NCBI GenBank assembly: GCA_021521415.1
Contig: JAIQDT010005462.1
Coordinates: 1-64,000 of the forward strand
Direction of reading: 5' to 3'
DNA from: Bidens hawaiensis
Lineage: Eukaryota > Streptophyta > Magnoliopsida > Asterales > Asteraceae
DNA length: 64,000 bases
Shown here: in pieces, positions 1 through 12,395 of the stretch
How the letters are laid out: each line of letters starts with the position of its first letter
Position numbering within the stretch: the stretch's first letter is position 1
Position numbers and translations under genes: made by a program
Notes under the pieces: model-generated
The model's database searches: none
What the model was told of the DNA's origin: nothing
What the model saw: only the letters and a program-made list of their open reading frames with translations

Positions 1-2680
1 CATCCAGGGGTGGTACACGTTGATAACCCGGATTAAGGGTTTGAAGATTTGCGCAACCGAGCGCAGTCTTCGCTCGTGGAAGCGGGAGTTCTTCTACATT
101 TCGGCTCGCGCCATCCCCCTTGCCATGAAATTCAAGAATGGGCAAGCACTTCCCAGCCTTCACGCCTCCAACTATCAGGAGGCGGAATGGTTTTCGAAGA
201 TATCCCGAGTCCAATCTCCGGTTTACCGGTTTGCGGAGTCCGGGATGGTGATGTTGGGGATGAGCCGGGTGTGGAAGGATGCGGATGCGCAAAAGATCCC
301 AATCGTCCTTGAATACGGTTCGAACTCTGTTCCTTACGGTATGCTCTGTTTCCCTTTGTTAATTTAGAATTTCTTCTAATCTTCTTTCCTGTTTATTTCA
401 GAGGGGAACGACTTGCAGTCGCTCATGTACCCGCGGGAGGCTGACGGTCCCGCTCGGATGGGTACTCGCGCTCTAGACGAGAACGAATTGCCCATCCTAG
501 AACAAACGGCGGATCGGTTCGTGGAGGTCTACCCGTTAGGCCACGAGATCCTTAGCGCCAGGCGGCCAGGTAAGGCGCTATTCGACCTCGACCCCTCAAT
601 GTTGAAACCTCTGCTGGAATTCCTCTAATCGTATGTTCTGATGAGGAATCCGCAGATGGTCCTCTGTTGGTGCGGAAGAAGAAGGCTGCCGGGGGGAAGG
701 GGAAGGAGAAGGTGGCCTCCACTGCCGATCCGGTGCCTCGGTCTGACTCGGAGACCGAGAGCGAAGAGGTGGCGGGGAATCCCGGTGGTGATAAGACCAC
801 CGCTCCGGAGGCTGCGACGATTGTCACCTCCGGAGAGCCAAGGATGACATCGGTGACCGGCGTGAAGAGGCCGGCTCCATCGGGTTCATCTCCGCCCTGT
901 CCGCACTTTCAGGCTCAAGAAAACCCGTAAGTACAAACTTCCTTTATCTTTAAGTTCATAGTTTTCCATCATTAATGCTTATCTTCTTTGTGCAGGCGTG
1001 GATGTTGACGCATTCCAGGGTGGAGCGCAGAGTATCCCTCCGCCCATGACGGTAGGCTTGGTCAGCCTACCTGAGGCGACGACCCAGGCGCCTGCGCCTG
1101 CTTCCGCTGGTTCAGTTGCTCACTCCTTTGAGCCGACTGTTCCAGCTGTGATGACGTCACCGGCCGGCTGTGAGTGCTATTTTTACCGCATCTTTCACCG
1201 AGCCGGCGGTTACTTTTGCTGCAGATTCCGCGGCGGCAACCGCGGCGGCTCCTACCATGCCTCCGTCATCGGCAACGACGGCCGAACCTTCAGGTATGCA
1301 TGGGGCTTATCGCCAACCTCTGCCTCCTTCCCATCTGCCTGACCTCTTGGACGGATTTCCCTTGGGTTCAGGTGATGGGTTTTTGGCGGCTATCGGGCCT
1401 GTTATTGACCCTACAGGTGCGTAGGGTTCTTTTGGCTCATTTTATATATTTTTTTATCATCTTTTCCTAACTGCTTTATGTTTTTTGCAGTGTCGGATTC
1501 CAATGAAGTGTATGTTCCACGATGGAACATTCGCCGAGGGAACAACCCTTCGCACCCCTGTGGAGTGCGTGGAGTGGGCTCGTCACGCTGCTCCCAGTGG
1601 TGCGTTGGGGGGAAGCCATGGCTAGCTACCAAGAGGGTAGGCTAACCAATGAGCTTCGGGTTCTCCTGGCCCGGATGCAGCCGCGCGTCGAGCTGCTTTG
1701 TTGTGAAAACGACAAGTTAAAAGCAGCTCGCATTAAAGAAGTAGCTCAGGCGCGGGCTGTCCGGGAGGAGAACCAAAGGCTTACCGCAGCTACTGCGGAA
1801 AAGGAGAAGGCCTTCAAGGCCCTTGAGGTTGAAGTTCAGGCCCGGCTCGAGGCCCGTTCCAAGGCTGCCCAAGCTGTTAATGAACAGCTTCGGCTGGCTA
1901 AGGAAACTGCAAGGAACGCAACCGAGAGGGCCACCAAGGCTGAAGCTGTTGCTGAGCCTCTACGCGTGGAGAATGAAGAGCTTAAAGCCAAATTAGAGGC
2001 TCTCCAGCAGGCTCATGATGCCTTGGCGATGGAAGACGCCAAAAAGCTCCAAGAAATCTTGGGACCAGAGGGGGGTGCTTGACCATACCGAGCGTAAGCT
2101 AAAGGGCGTCGAAGAGGCTGCGGCTAAAGATGTGTTGCTTGCCAACCTCAACAAGAGTGAAGCCGAACGCGCCCGTAACGAAGCTCAAGCTGCCCTCCAA
2201 GAAGCTCTGGTTGCCAAGGAATGGCTTCTTCGAGAAGCGTTGTCTCAGTTATGCTTTTTATTTCTTTACGCTTTTCTTTGTAAATAGAAAAGGTTCTGAT
2301 ACTTGTAGGTTGTGCATCGGGTCTTCTCAGATACGTCTTATGATGATGCTATGAGCGCAGCCCTCAACGCTTCTCATGAGGATGGGGAAAAGGCCGGCTT
2401 CCTGCTTGGTCTAGTGGTTCGTTGAGAAAGGCATCCCGCCTTCCAACTTCCCTTTGCATAATGTTGATACTGAAGCTGTTTACGACCAAGCAGTGAATCA
2501 GTATGCCGCCCTTCCCGCATCCGGTGGTGGAGAAGGTGAACCAAGTTGCTGCTGCTGATGATGGGGCTAGCTATCCTTAAAGCTTTCTTTGAACTGCCAC
2601 GATCTACTGATGGTGCTGCTGTCCAAGTGGAAGTGGCCCTGAAGCTCGATCCTGAAGATCCCTTCCCACTGTTAGGATAG
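1..2680 (+). pseudogene. Antisense accessory ORF of a Tat-type retrotransposon (PF04195, putative gypsy type transposon family), 5' part outside window
   Basis: Coding fragments on the plus strand are separated by good GT-AG introns at about 339-401, 927-995 and 1417-1490. Fragments include a motif around MLGMSRVWKD (about 257-285), a Ser/Pro/Ala-rich linker (670-1410), a short YVPRWNI block (about 1510-1530), a long charged coiled coil (1640-2080 and 2090-2240) and an acidic C-terminus ending at the stop 2678-2680. This order of globular N-terminus, low-complexity linker and coiled coil is what I know of the plant 'putative gypsy type transposon' family, which Tat elements carry antisense between pol and the 3' LTR. 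The frame changes at least twice between 1530 and 1640, so I call it decayed. It lies opposite in strand to the gag at 4.3-5.7 kb. Its function is unknown. Confidence 0.6.
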
Positions 2681-2861
2681 ATTTAGCTTGTATAGATTTA
2701 TTTTCTTGTAGGGCGGGTAGTTACCCGGCCATTCTTGTAATGAATCATTGTGAAATATAAATCTTTTTGCGGGTAAGACCGCTACTTTCATTGGATTCCT
2801 TGCTTTTGTAAACGTTATATGACTTGCATACTTTAGTTTAAATTAGCAATTTTCCAAGTGT

Positions 2862-4060
2862 TTAGAATAAGTTAACCTTTGAACGTGGTAGATAATAGGT
2901 TGAAGTTTTGCTTCCTCTTTCGTGATTGTGCGGGTAGAACCGTCACTTGCACTTAGTAGGATGGCTAAACTTTACCTACATCTGACCTGCGTGGAGGTTT
3001 TCCTCATCTTTTCTGAAATTTCTGTGTTTAGGATAAGTTAACCTTTGAACGTGGTAGATAATAGGTTGAAGTTTTTGCTTCCTCTTTCGTGATTGTGCGG
3101 GTAGAACCGTCACTTGCACTTAGTAGGATGGCTAAACTTTACCTACATCTGACCTGCGTGGAGGTTTTCCTCATCTTTTTTGAAATTTCTGTGTTTAGGA
3201 TAAGTTAACCTTTTGAACGTGGTAGATAATAGGTTGAAGTTTTGCTTCCTCTTTCGTGATTGTGCGGGTAGGACCGTCACTTGCACTTAGTAGGATGGCT
3301 AAACTTTACCTATATCTGACCTGCGTGTAGGTTTTCCTCATCCTTTTGTTAGAAATTCTGTTTCGAATAAGTTAACCGTTCGACGCGCGGTTGTCAATAG
3401 GTTATTGTTCAGTTTCCTCTCATGATTCATGCGGATAGACCGGCACTTTCATTTAGTAGGATGACTGAACTTTTCCCCTTCAACTGACCTGCGTGAAGGT
3501 TTGCCGTTTTTTGGGTTTATGCGGGTTTTGCCGCCTTCCCCACGCAACGACTTTCCACGTAATTATGCGGTGAAAACCGGCATATCCGTGTTGAATAAAT
3601 TAACCGTTCGACGCGCGGTTGTTAATAGGTTAGTGTTCAGTTTCCTCTATCATGATTCATGCGGATAGACCGGCACTTTCATTTAGTAGACTGAACTTTT
3701 CCCCTTCAACTGACCTGCGTGAAGGTTTGCCGTTTTTTGAGTTTATGCGGGTTTTGCCGCCTTCCCCACGCAACGACTTTCCACGTAATTATGCGGTGAA
3801 AACCGGCATATCGTGTTGAATAAATTAACCGTTCGACGCGCGGTTGTTAATAGGTTATTGTTCAGTTTCCTCTATCATGATTCATGCGGATAGACCGGCA
3901 CTTTCATTTAGTAGGATGACTGAACTTTTCCCCTTCAACTGACCTGCGTGATGGTTTGCCGTTTTTTTGGGTTTTATGCGGGTTTTGCCGCCTTCCCCAT
4001 GCAACGACTCACACTTATGTATGCGGTGAAAACCGGGCATCAGTGTTGATAGTTCATAAA
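2862..4060. repeat. Two-family tandem repeat array (about 167-bp units, then about 227-bp units)
   Basis: A conserved anchor (GTTAACC or ATTAACC) recurs at about 2871, 3037, 3204, 3371, 3599 and 3824, giving periods of about 166, 167, 167, 228 and 225. The first units share the GATTGTGCGGGTAGAACCG block. The later ones carry a related GATTCATGCGGATAGACCGG block plus an extra 60 bp ending in TGCGGTGAAAACCGGCAT. The two unit types are clearly related by descent. The array lies between the antisense ORF and gag. Tat elements are known to accumulate tandem repeats in this untranslated zone. Confidence 0.85.
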
Positions 4061-4089
4061 GTATAAATGTAAAATCATCAGCGTCGATG

Positions 4090-5660
4090 TTCTAAGGAGA
4101 ATCATTTCCATTAGAAGTGGCTCTGGGCCTTTTCTTTACAAATTTGGAATTGATCTACATGCAAACTGTGTAATTGAGCTCCCTTCCCTGTTATTGGGAT
4201 GGGAGTGCCATCGAGCCGATATGCACCTGGTTCGGGATCTCGTTCTTTTACGCAGCATGTAGTCTCCACATTGAAGCTGGAAATTTTATTCGTGTTTTCC
4301 CCAGCTGGGGTTCTACACGAATCAGCCTGCTCAGCGTTCATTGCGCCACGAGGTGCGCGAGCGTCCCATCTCTGACAAATGCTTCGACCATGTCCTTTAC
4401 GTCTATGCATTCTTCAGTGTTGTGGCCTTTTGTCCTGTGAAAGTCACAGTATTTGCTGCCGATCAGCATTGTGACGATGTCGGATTATTGGAGGCTTTGG
4501 CCATGGGAGCTCCTCAGTGGCGAATATCTCGGTGACGCTTTTGGTGAGTGGCGTCCATCTGGAGTTCTGGTTTGACTGTACATTATCCCTTCCGCCTAAC
4601 CGATGTTGCAAGCCGGATGAGGTGTCAAAGTTACCCTTGACTGCCAAATGCCTAGCTTCCGCTTTTTGTTTAATCGGGCGGTAAGGACGTTGTCTTCTCT
4701 GTTTCTCTGGGTGTAGAGGTTTGTGCTCTGTGGGAGATCTCTACCCAGTTGCCTCTCAGTTTTCGCAAAGCGTTTTGCTGCTGTCATGATGGCATCCCAT
4801 GTGGATGGCATGCCATCTTTACCCGTTAAGGTGCGGATGAGCTCTGAGTCGTTCGCGCCCCTGAATAAAAAGCAGCGCGAACAAGATCCTCGCTAATGTT
4901 ACCCAGACTTAGCTTCTTCGAGTTGAAGCGAGTGATGAAGTCTAGCAAAGATTCATCTTCCTCTCGAATGCATTTGAGGATTGTCCATTGCTCCTCGGTA
5001 TACTTTCTTTGCTGGCTGAAGTGTTGGCTAAACTTCTGTTGGAAGTCTGCCCAGTCGTAGATGTGGTTGACCGGTAGACGATCGAACCACGCTCTAGCAG
5101 CCCCAACAAGCGTCATTTGGAACATGTAACACCACGTAGGTTCCGTCCAACTACTGACGGTTGCCCCCGCTATGAATCTGTTCAAATGATCATCTGGGTC
5201 AGATATACCATCATATGTGCCTATGCTGGACATTTGTTTGGCACTTTTTGGGGGCAATTGCTTCCGCAATGTCCCCTTGCAAATTTGGACATTCCCGCAT
5301 TTGCAACGTTTGGTCTGAATGTTTTGGAGAAGTTACGTGGACTTCCACCTGTGTTTTTTGGTTTGAAGGCTTCTCCAAAATGCCTTCTCGGTTGGGAGTC
5401 CGTTTCCTTACGCTTCCCTTTTGCCCTATGGCGAGGGTTCGCGTCGGGTGTCGGATTCCTCCGAGTCATCGTCCAAGTATTCTTCGAATTCGTCAGCCTG
5501 TTGGACGGAACGCAAGCGTTCGTCCAACTCAGCTTGGAATTCCCTCTGACGTGCCTCCGCCCATGCCTTAACTTCATCGAGTGTTTGGCGGGGGAGTCTT
5601 GTTCGTTTCTCTAACTGGGTATCGGTGAATCCCAGTGAGCGATTATTTACTACACTTTCC
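4090..5660 (-). pseudogene. gag: Tat-lineage Ty3/gypsy gag, broken
   Basis: Reading leftward, a basic and acidic N-terminal segment (about 5640-5420; RTRLPRQTLDEVKAW can be read) leads to the retrotransposon gag core at 5269-4826, with YDGISDPDDHL, GAARAWFDRLP and FSQHFSQQRKY. A C-terminal block CDFHRTKGHNTEEC (about 4450-4400) resembles the Cys/His region that follows gag in Tat elements. A stop follows at about 4335. There is a frame change near 5420 and others between 4826 and 4450. No protease, RT, RNase H or integrase follows; the next sequence is the tandem array, so pol is deleted. Confidence 0.8.
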
Positions 5661-5850
5661 CCAGCTTGGGTAACTAGGGTAGTGTTCGTAAAATTTACTT
5701 CACTTGCCCCGGCTTGGGTAACCGGGGTAGTGTTTGTAAGACTGTGTAGCGGTATTCCCCCCAGTAGCTGGGGGTTGTGGTTACCGGAATTTCTTTAACC
5801 ATCTTTCCAGAAGTTTGTAAAAACTGAAAAGAAATGAAGTTCTAGCTTTT

Positions 5851-5868
5851 ATGCACGGATGGCGCCAA
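5851..5868 (-). other. Primer-binding site of the Tat element
   Basis: On the minus strand TTGGCGCCATCCGTGC directly follows the LTR end (..CTTCA). TGGCGCC is the invariant start of PBSs in Tat and Athila elements. It fixes the LTR inner boundary at 5869 and the orientation of the element. Confidence 0.75.
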
Positions 5869-6960
5869 TGAAGAAACACTAACCGGACCCCGGGTAGATT
5901 ACGGGTAACCTGGGGGTTAGATAGATGTTTCCCACGAGTGGTTAGACCCGGTAAAGATGGTTCTTCTGATAACCTGCAAAACAGACACCGTGAGCTTGTC
6001 ACTGAGAATGGGGGGGGGGGGGTTCCTCCTTGTGACCACCCTCCGGCGTGAGAATCAGACTAGATTGCTCTTTAAATATAAATGTATATTAAGAGATTGC
6101 TAGAGCAGATATCAGGTATAATATGATGATAATGTGATAAGATATGATAAGATGAGATGATCATACCATTTGTGGTATTTATAGCCGAATGTAGGTTTCC
6201 AAGGAGGTGTGGCCTGCTGAATAGTATTCCTGTTCTACCAACAGTGGCCTACGCACGTGCCCCTGCTGGTAGTTGGTGGGTAGGGCAGCGGCTGATAGTG
6301 ACCAGGCCTGCTGTTGTACTATTCCTTTTCCACCAACTGCCGGCTACGCACGTGGTATGACAGGAGTTGGTGAGTAGGCAGCGGCTAATAGTGACATACA
6401 GTACAGGAGCATGCTGCTCGCCATACTGTTGTCAATAAGCTGTCGTATCTTTAGTCAGATCTTTTGCCCATACCTCGTCAGGTACAGTACAGAAGATCTT
6501 CCCGTATCGTACGGACTGGCTTATTTGGGCGGGAGTATTCCCCCTCCCGCCCTTGTGCGGGATTGTTCCCGGCTTTGCTCATTCCTTCAGGTGACACTGA
6601 GTGATTGAGAGCTAAGTGCCTTGTGCGTGTAGCCTTGCTGCGCGGGTGGCCTTCCCTGATGGCTTGTATCCGCAGCTGCGGGAACAGGCAGAGTCCTTCA
6701 CCATTGGGAGGCATTTCCTGCGGGAACAGCTTGCGTACTGCGCGTAAGGACGTCACGTCTCTGAGCATGGTTGGTCCTGCGGATCCAGTTGGTTTCTGCG
6801 CAGACGTCCCTCTTCAAGGTGAGTCTTGTGGGTCCAACTGGGCTCTGCTGGGACCTACCTCTTCACTATGGATTGATGGATGGTATTCTGTCGTATCTGT
6901 ACCGGTAAGCTCTCCGTTTAGGCTATTTTTATCAGTCAGTTTACGGTTAAACATGACGAT
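5869..6960 (-). mobile_element. 5' LTR of the Tat element (right boundary approximate)
   Basis: The inner edge is set by the PBS. A minus-strand TATA box CTATAAATA lies at 6184-6176, which puts the transcription start near 6150 and makes 5869-6150 the R/U5 part. Upstream of it (6210-6395) a 93-bp unit containing TACGCACGTG is repeated twice in tandem, as expected of U3 enhancer repeats. The partner 3' LTR would lie left of the window, so the outer edge cannot be found by pairing. I place it near 6960. A G13 run lies at about 6010. Confidence 0.6.
6210..6395. repeat. Two-copy 93-bp tandem repeat in the Tat LTR U3
   Basis: Copy 1 is 6210-6303 and copy 2 is 6304-6395. Both run from GGCCTGCTG to GCAGCGGCT(G/A)ATAGTGAC and contain TACGCACGTG, a G-box-like core. 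They sit just upstream of the TATA box on the minus strand, so they are candidate enhancer repeats. Confidence 0.7.
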
Positions 6961-7019
6961 TGCATTGCAGTTTTAATGGATTGTTTCGTTACCCAATCGT
7001 TTGAATTTCATACTTTTTT

Positions 7020-7440
7020 ATGTTGTTTAATTTGTCAATTTGGTTTGTGTTTAGTTCAAATTGCATTGTTCACATGGTCTGTGATTGCGGTTACGGCGGC
7101 ACTGACAGTGACAATGGTGGGTGTACAAAAATTAAGTACGCGCTAAAGACGTACCCTTCACCATCAAGATTCTTGGTAAAACTCGGGTCAACAAACTTAA
7201 TATCTCCAATAAGGTATGTTGTTTTAGTTTATGTATTCAATTTCTTGGATCAGGTATTAGGGTTTTTGATAAAGTTGGTATTTTTAATTGAAATTTGATT
7301 AAATTTTTCCGTAGGTGAACGCGGAAATTGAAGCATATAAGATCCGTAAACATCCCGTCACCGCTGCCGGGTTCGATTTCCGGGCCCTTGGCGGCGGTGG
7401 TGTGGCGTAGGCGGGTGGTCTGCTAGGGTTTGCAGAAATT
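7020..7440 (+). pseudogene. Unrecognised coding-like fragment with a possible intron
   Basis: A plus-strand ORF fragment (7080-7213; SPSRFLVKLGSTNL can be read) runs into a possible donor GTATGT at about 7214. A possible acceptor ..TCCGTAG at about 7312 is followed by another coherent stretch (EIEAYKIRKHPVTAAGF) that stops near 7410. I cannot assign a family. It could be a captured host gene piece or an old exon, since nothing around it continues the reading frame. The remaining bases to 8139 show no feature I can support. Confidence 0.25.
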
Positions 7441-8139
7441 GAAAGGTGAGGTTTAGAAAGTCAGTGATTTTTTGTTCAAAAGTCAAAGCTACAGAGGAGA
7501 AGATTAGCTTATATTCTACTTCCATAGATAAAAAAGATGGAAATATGTTCAATATGTAGTTGTCACCCGTTTGACCCGGATTATTTTTAGCAATATATTC
7601 AAGAAATGGACCCCTCCGCTACCAGCACCACCGGAAAAAGAAAAAAAACAGTTGCGTCCCACAACTATGCATTCACCCTTCCGTCTACAAACACCAGCCA
7701 AAGACCAAAAAAAAAAAAAAGGAAAGCTTCAACGATACCACATGTATCTATATTCCTCTTTTAAACTGTCTGACCAAAATACTTCCTAACAACTTATTAT
7801 TATTTTTCTTACAGAAACATTAATGAGAATGACATTAATCAAACTTCAAAAGTGGTTCGAATTACATAAATGCAGGGAAACGCATATGTTGGAGGTGCGG
7901 TTGTGTGAGAAGGTGAGTTCTTGCTGGCTTTGGGTAGCAGTGACTCATGGTTCATCAAGTTACTTAAATCTTGCATCCTGTTATGTTTTTATTTTCCTTT
8001 GTTGACTTTTAGATTAATTGTAATCCTCCAAACATAACCATTTGGCTTTAATGAGACTGTTTCCATTTTGTACATTGGTTTTTAGATTTATTATCATGTT
8101 ATTTTTTTTTCTGTTTATTTCCATAGAAGGATAGAAAAA

Positions 8140-8166
8140 GGGGGGGGGGGGGGGGGGGGGGGGGGG
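8140..8166 (+). repeat. Poly-G tract, 27 G
   Basis: An uninterrupted run of 27 G. It is a G-quadruplex candidate and also a place where assembly or sequencing length is unreliable. Confidence 0.95.
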
Positions 8167-9569
8167 CTGCTACTCTGGTAATAGGTTGGGTCGAACATAT
8201 GTTCGTGTTGAAATGGGTCATGTCTTTGTATGAGTCTAAATTAGGTGCATTGGACCGGCTTGACTAGGGTGTAAGCGAGCCAACCCGAATGTGATGCAAC
8301 GAGGGGGCTATAAGGTTGCGATGTAAAACTTTATGCAATCATTAAACTTGAAACTGCCATCGGTAATTCTTACTGATACCCCGCCGCAACGCGATGGTTC
8401 AACCAACTAGTTATATTATTTGGCCAACCCGTCATTTACATACTTGTTCGTTTGTGTTCGCTTACTCATTTGTTTTCATTTATGTTAGTGTGTGTTCATT
8501 TATAATATATAAACGAATGAACATAAACAAACACAAACATGTGTCATTTCTTTACTAACAAACACTAATACACTTTCTTTACAAACGGGCACGTACAAGA
8601 AATCCGTTTGGTAAAGTCTTATTAGTTTAGTTGAAATTAAACGAGTGAACACGAGCAAGCTTTACTTATGTTCGTTTAGTTAACTTAAATGACTGAATAA
8701 AATCAGATTTCAATTTTTGATAGGTTTACTATATTGGTTGTTTATGATAATGTGAACAACCTAATAAATGATAATTAACAAATCATATAATACTTATTTC
8801 TAAAATAAAATGAGAGATAAATAAATAATAAAAAAATAGAAGATTAAAGGGACACCAGTTACAAGAAAATTGTTTCATTTGAGCACTGATTGTGTTATTT
8901 GTTACAAGTCTAGCTATTAAGAATGTAGTCATATTCATAAATAAAATTAGGGATAATGACATATTTCCTCCTTAAAATTTTTTTAATGGCATTTATACCA
9001 AACCCAAAAATTTAATGGCCTATTTTCCCATCCTTAAATTAAAAAAATTACAAATTTACCCACTTTAATGTGTTTTATTAAAAATAATCATTTATATAAT
9101 CCCTATTTTACTCTTTTAAATTTTAATGCTTTAAAATGCAAACCCATTTTCCCCTTCAAAAACAAAATAATATCATATAGGGTTAGCTTCAAATAAAAAG
9201 TTTGATTTTTCTAAAAAGGCTAGGAAGGAGGGTATTTTAGTCTAACATTTTAATATCAAAACCCACCTACTTTAATGTCAAAACTCACTTACATTAATTT
9301 CAAAAACTCACTTACATAAAGCCCAATTACATCTTCACTCATCTCCTATAAGCACCACCACTCCACCGCCCACCGCCACCACCTCGCCGGAAAAGTCCGA
9401 AAAACACAATGGAAAACACTATGAAAAATACAATGTAAAAAACACAATGGAAAAAAACGCTATGAAAAAAAAAACACAATGATAAAAACACAATTGTAGA
9501 CACAATGGAAAAAACACAATGGAAAGAAAACACAATGAAAAATATTATTGTATAACACAATTTTGTAAG
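8167..9569. other. AT-rich intergenic stretch without a supportable gene
   Basis: About 8430-8680 contains interleaved inverted copies of a GTTCGTTTATGTTCG-like word, forming imperfect hairpins around 8510. About 9380-9570 is a purine-rich, low-complexity run of ACACAATGGAAAA-like words. The minus-strand frame through the latter is low-complexity and not a gene. No TE domain or RNA gene was seen. Confidence 0.6.
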
Positions 9570-12247
9570 ATAACCAAGCATATCAAACGAGTTGGCCTCC
9601 TATGAGCTTTCCATGGCAATTTGAATGGCCCAACTAAATAAACAACATAAGGTTCGTGAATTGGCCTCCCATGAGCATTGCATAGCATTTTGTTGGCCCA
9701 ATTCAAATATCGAGTAATAAACAATTGAGTTGGTCAGCCCATGAGCGTGTACATGGCATTTAACTGACCCAACTAATTAACGAATTATCGAATCAATGGA
9801 GTTGTTCGGACCATGAGCGTTACATGGCATTTAACCGACTCAACTAAATATCGAATCAACGAATCAAATATAAGTAGTTGGTGTATCTCGGGAACCACCT
9901 CGGACGATACGTTCCAACCCAAAAATCTAATCGAAAATGGTTTAAGAAATGAATAGTTGGAGTGCCCATGGATTTCCATGGATTTTTCACCCAACTAAGC
10001 ATTTAAACTAATTTAAAACAAAAATTTGGAAGTATAACCGTTTAGCCGGTTATGTTTATCACGTAACCGTTTAGCCAATTACGGGTACCACTTGAAGTTA
10101 TGTGGTTGTACAAGATTTGTCATACTCCCATACTTCAAGGTGAAGGAGCAAAACAAAACACGGGAATTCTTAAGGACTTTTCCAAAATAAATGGTAATCT
10201 ACTAAAATTAAGAGGATTTAAAAATATTTTGAATGTTGATGCATAACCTCGGAATTTGTGTGTGCGTGCAACAAACAAACAAGATAAATACAATTTAAAT
10301 AATTAATCTAAGTAAGCTGTAAACAATTTATTAAATAGCACATAAGGCAATTCAGATAAGCACGTATAGAGTTCCTAACATATGTCTAGGACCATTTCTA
10401 ACGACCTATCTTATAACCTTCGGCTCTGATACCAATCTGTCAAATCCCAACCTAAGGCGGAAATGCCGGGGCGTGATCCGATTGCTCACAGCTCGAAGAT
10501 ACTATCATTAATATAAATGACAAAATCTAATTAATTATTTGGTACAAATAATACACACAATAATCAAATACAATCAAATAATTCAAATAAATAAATACAA
10601 TCATTTAAATTCAAGTTTGTCTTCAAAATAACCTTAAGGTCTTTCTAAGTGTCCATCCTTCAACTCAGGCAACCTGCATATGCGTAGAAAATGGAGTTTT
10701 GCCAACAATATGTTGAGTGAGATGATCACCAATTTTGACACAACAAATAGTTATATAATATATAAATAATAAATGATAAGTGTTAAATGCGCAAACCAAT
10801 CTATGTGGTAATAATCAATCAAACCTTAACAAACCAAAATCAAGTATACTCGTGTGCCAATGAATCGTTGCCAAGCGAATTGGGTATTGATTACAATGAC
10901 TAGATTGTCGGTTTACCTTTGCCAAGAGAATCGGGCTCCGGTTACTAAGATGGTCGTATGATCATACTAATGAGAACCCTATACAAAGGGATATGTTGGA
11001 CCTCTCCGAAACGTTATTAAGTAAACAAGTAAACATGTAACAATTAACAAATAATATTCAACTGATATTCACACAATGATTATGTTTGCGATTTTGTGTA
11101 TATATATATATATATATAATAGAAAATATGAGTAAGTACGCATATGTCCCCAAAATGTTAGAAAACATTGTATAAAAAGGGGAATGATCAAACTCACCTA
11201 GTCAAATAAGCCAAACGAGAATTAATACGACAAGAAACGATAATCACACTCCTCGAGAATTACCGACAAGAATCCTAATTAAATAATAGGATAAGTGAAT
11301 AATATGTATAACGAATTTAAGACTTCAATGTGATTTGAGTTACAATTGGTGCATTATGGATTGAATGATTGATCACTACGAATTATTGTTATTGTAAAAA
11401 CAATGTTATTAGTTATTACTTAATTATAGGAATCATTGTTTTATTATATAATAGAATCTACGAATAATTAGTTTAAATAAATATGAGTTGAGATATATAA
11501 TGATATAACGTTTAAATATATAATTAACATAAATTTATATTTTAGAATCTTTAACAAAATTCGATGGTGAAAATATAATTAGCACTTTTAAATACGTTAA
11601 TACATATATTATGATTTTGTTTAAAATAAATAATTCATACATATATACATACATATATATATCTATATACATATATAATATATATTTAATAAATATTAGT
11701 GAATTTATAAAGACGTTTTTTACAACGAGAACATCGATATTAGTGTCGGGTTTTAAATAAATAAAAAATAATTAATTATTATTAATAAGATATATATATA
11801 TATACGAACACCTGTAACGAGATTAATGGACACGAGACGTTGACTTATGATGTCGGTTTTATTAAAATATTGTTTATTTGACATGTAATATTAATTATAA
11901 TATAGTATAAATCATTAAAAATAAGTTAAAATAATCAAAAAATAAACACACCAAAAAAAATATGTTAAAAGGAATATGTTACGGATCTGGGCAAATGGGT
12001 TATCAAAGGAATATGTTAAAAGTGCATTTGAGTCCCTGGAGATTAGTGGTGGAAACAATGAAGGATTAAAGTTTACTTTTGGGCTAAAAACGTACATTTT
12101 TCAAAGTTATTTATATATTAAATAAATATAATTTATATAGAAATTCCTCGATAAACGTGATACCTTTTTAGTGATAAATATTTCCTGATCATAAAACGGG
12201 TCGAGTAACAAGTATAAGATCGTATGTGGAAAACCCGAGTTGTTACA
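9570..12247 (-). mobile_element. Family B gypsy-type element, 5' end only: LTR plus leader (minus strand)
   Basis: The LTR occupies 10438-12247 (minus strand TGTAACAACTCGG to GGGATTTGACA). The PBS region next to it reads GATTGGTATCAGAGCCG on the minus strand, an initiator-Met-type PBS. The leader 9570-10437 is the reverse complement of 28141-29000, downstream of the family B LTR. The internal part stops at about 9570, so all coding sequence and the second LTR are missing. Similarity to the 26.7-36.3 kb copy is clear but visibly lower than between that element's own two LTRs, so this copy is probably older. Confidence 0.8.
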
Positions 12248-12395
12248 ACCGGTACCGAAATGTTCGGTTCGGTACCAGGACGGTACCGGAATTTGAGGTA
12301 AAATTCGGGAAATATTTGTACCGTACCATACCTATCCCGAAAACTCAAAACCTTGGTACGGACGGTACCAAATCGGTTCCGATTTTGCTCATCCC
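12248..12395. repeat. GGTACC-rich dispersed repeat fragment
   Basis: GGTACC and CGGTACCG words recur at least six times in both orientations, next to GGGATGAGCAAAATCGG on the minus strand. This looks like the end of a dispersed plant repeat. It abuts the family B LTR exactly. There is no coding content. Confidence 0.5.

Noticed and set aside
5117..5614. A 165-residue hydrophobic plus-strand protein
   Set aside because: It is a shadow of the Tat gag on the minus strand.
9339..9581. Small Phe/Ser/Val-rich membrane-like protein on the minus strand
   Set aside because: It translates a low-complexity ACACAATGGAAAA repeat; composition alone explains the hydrophobic frame.
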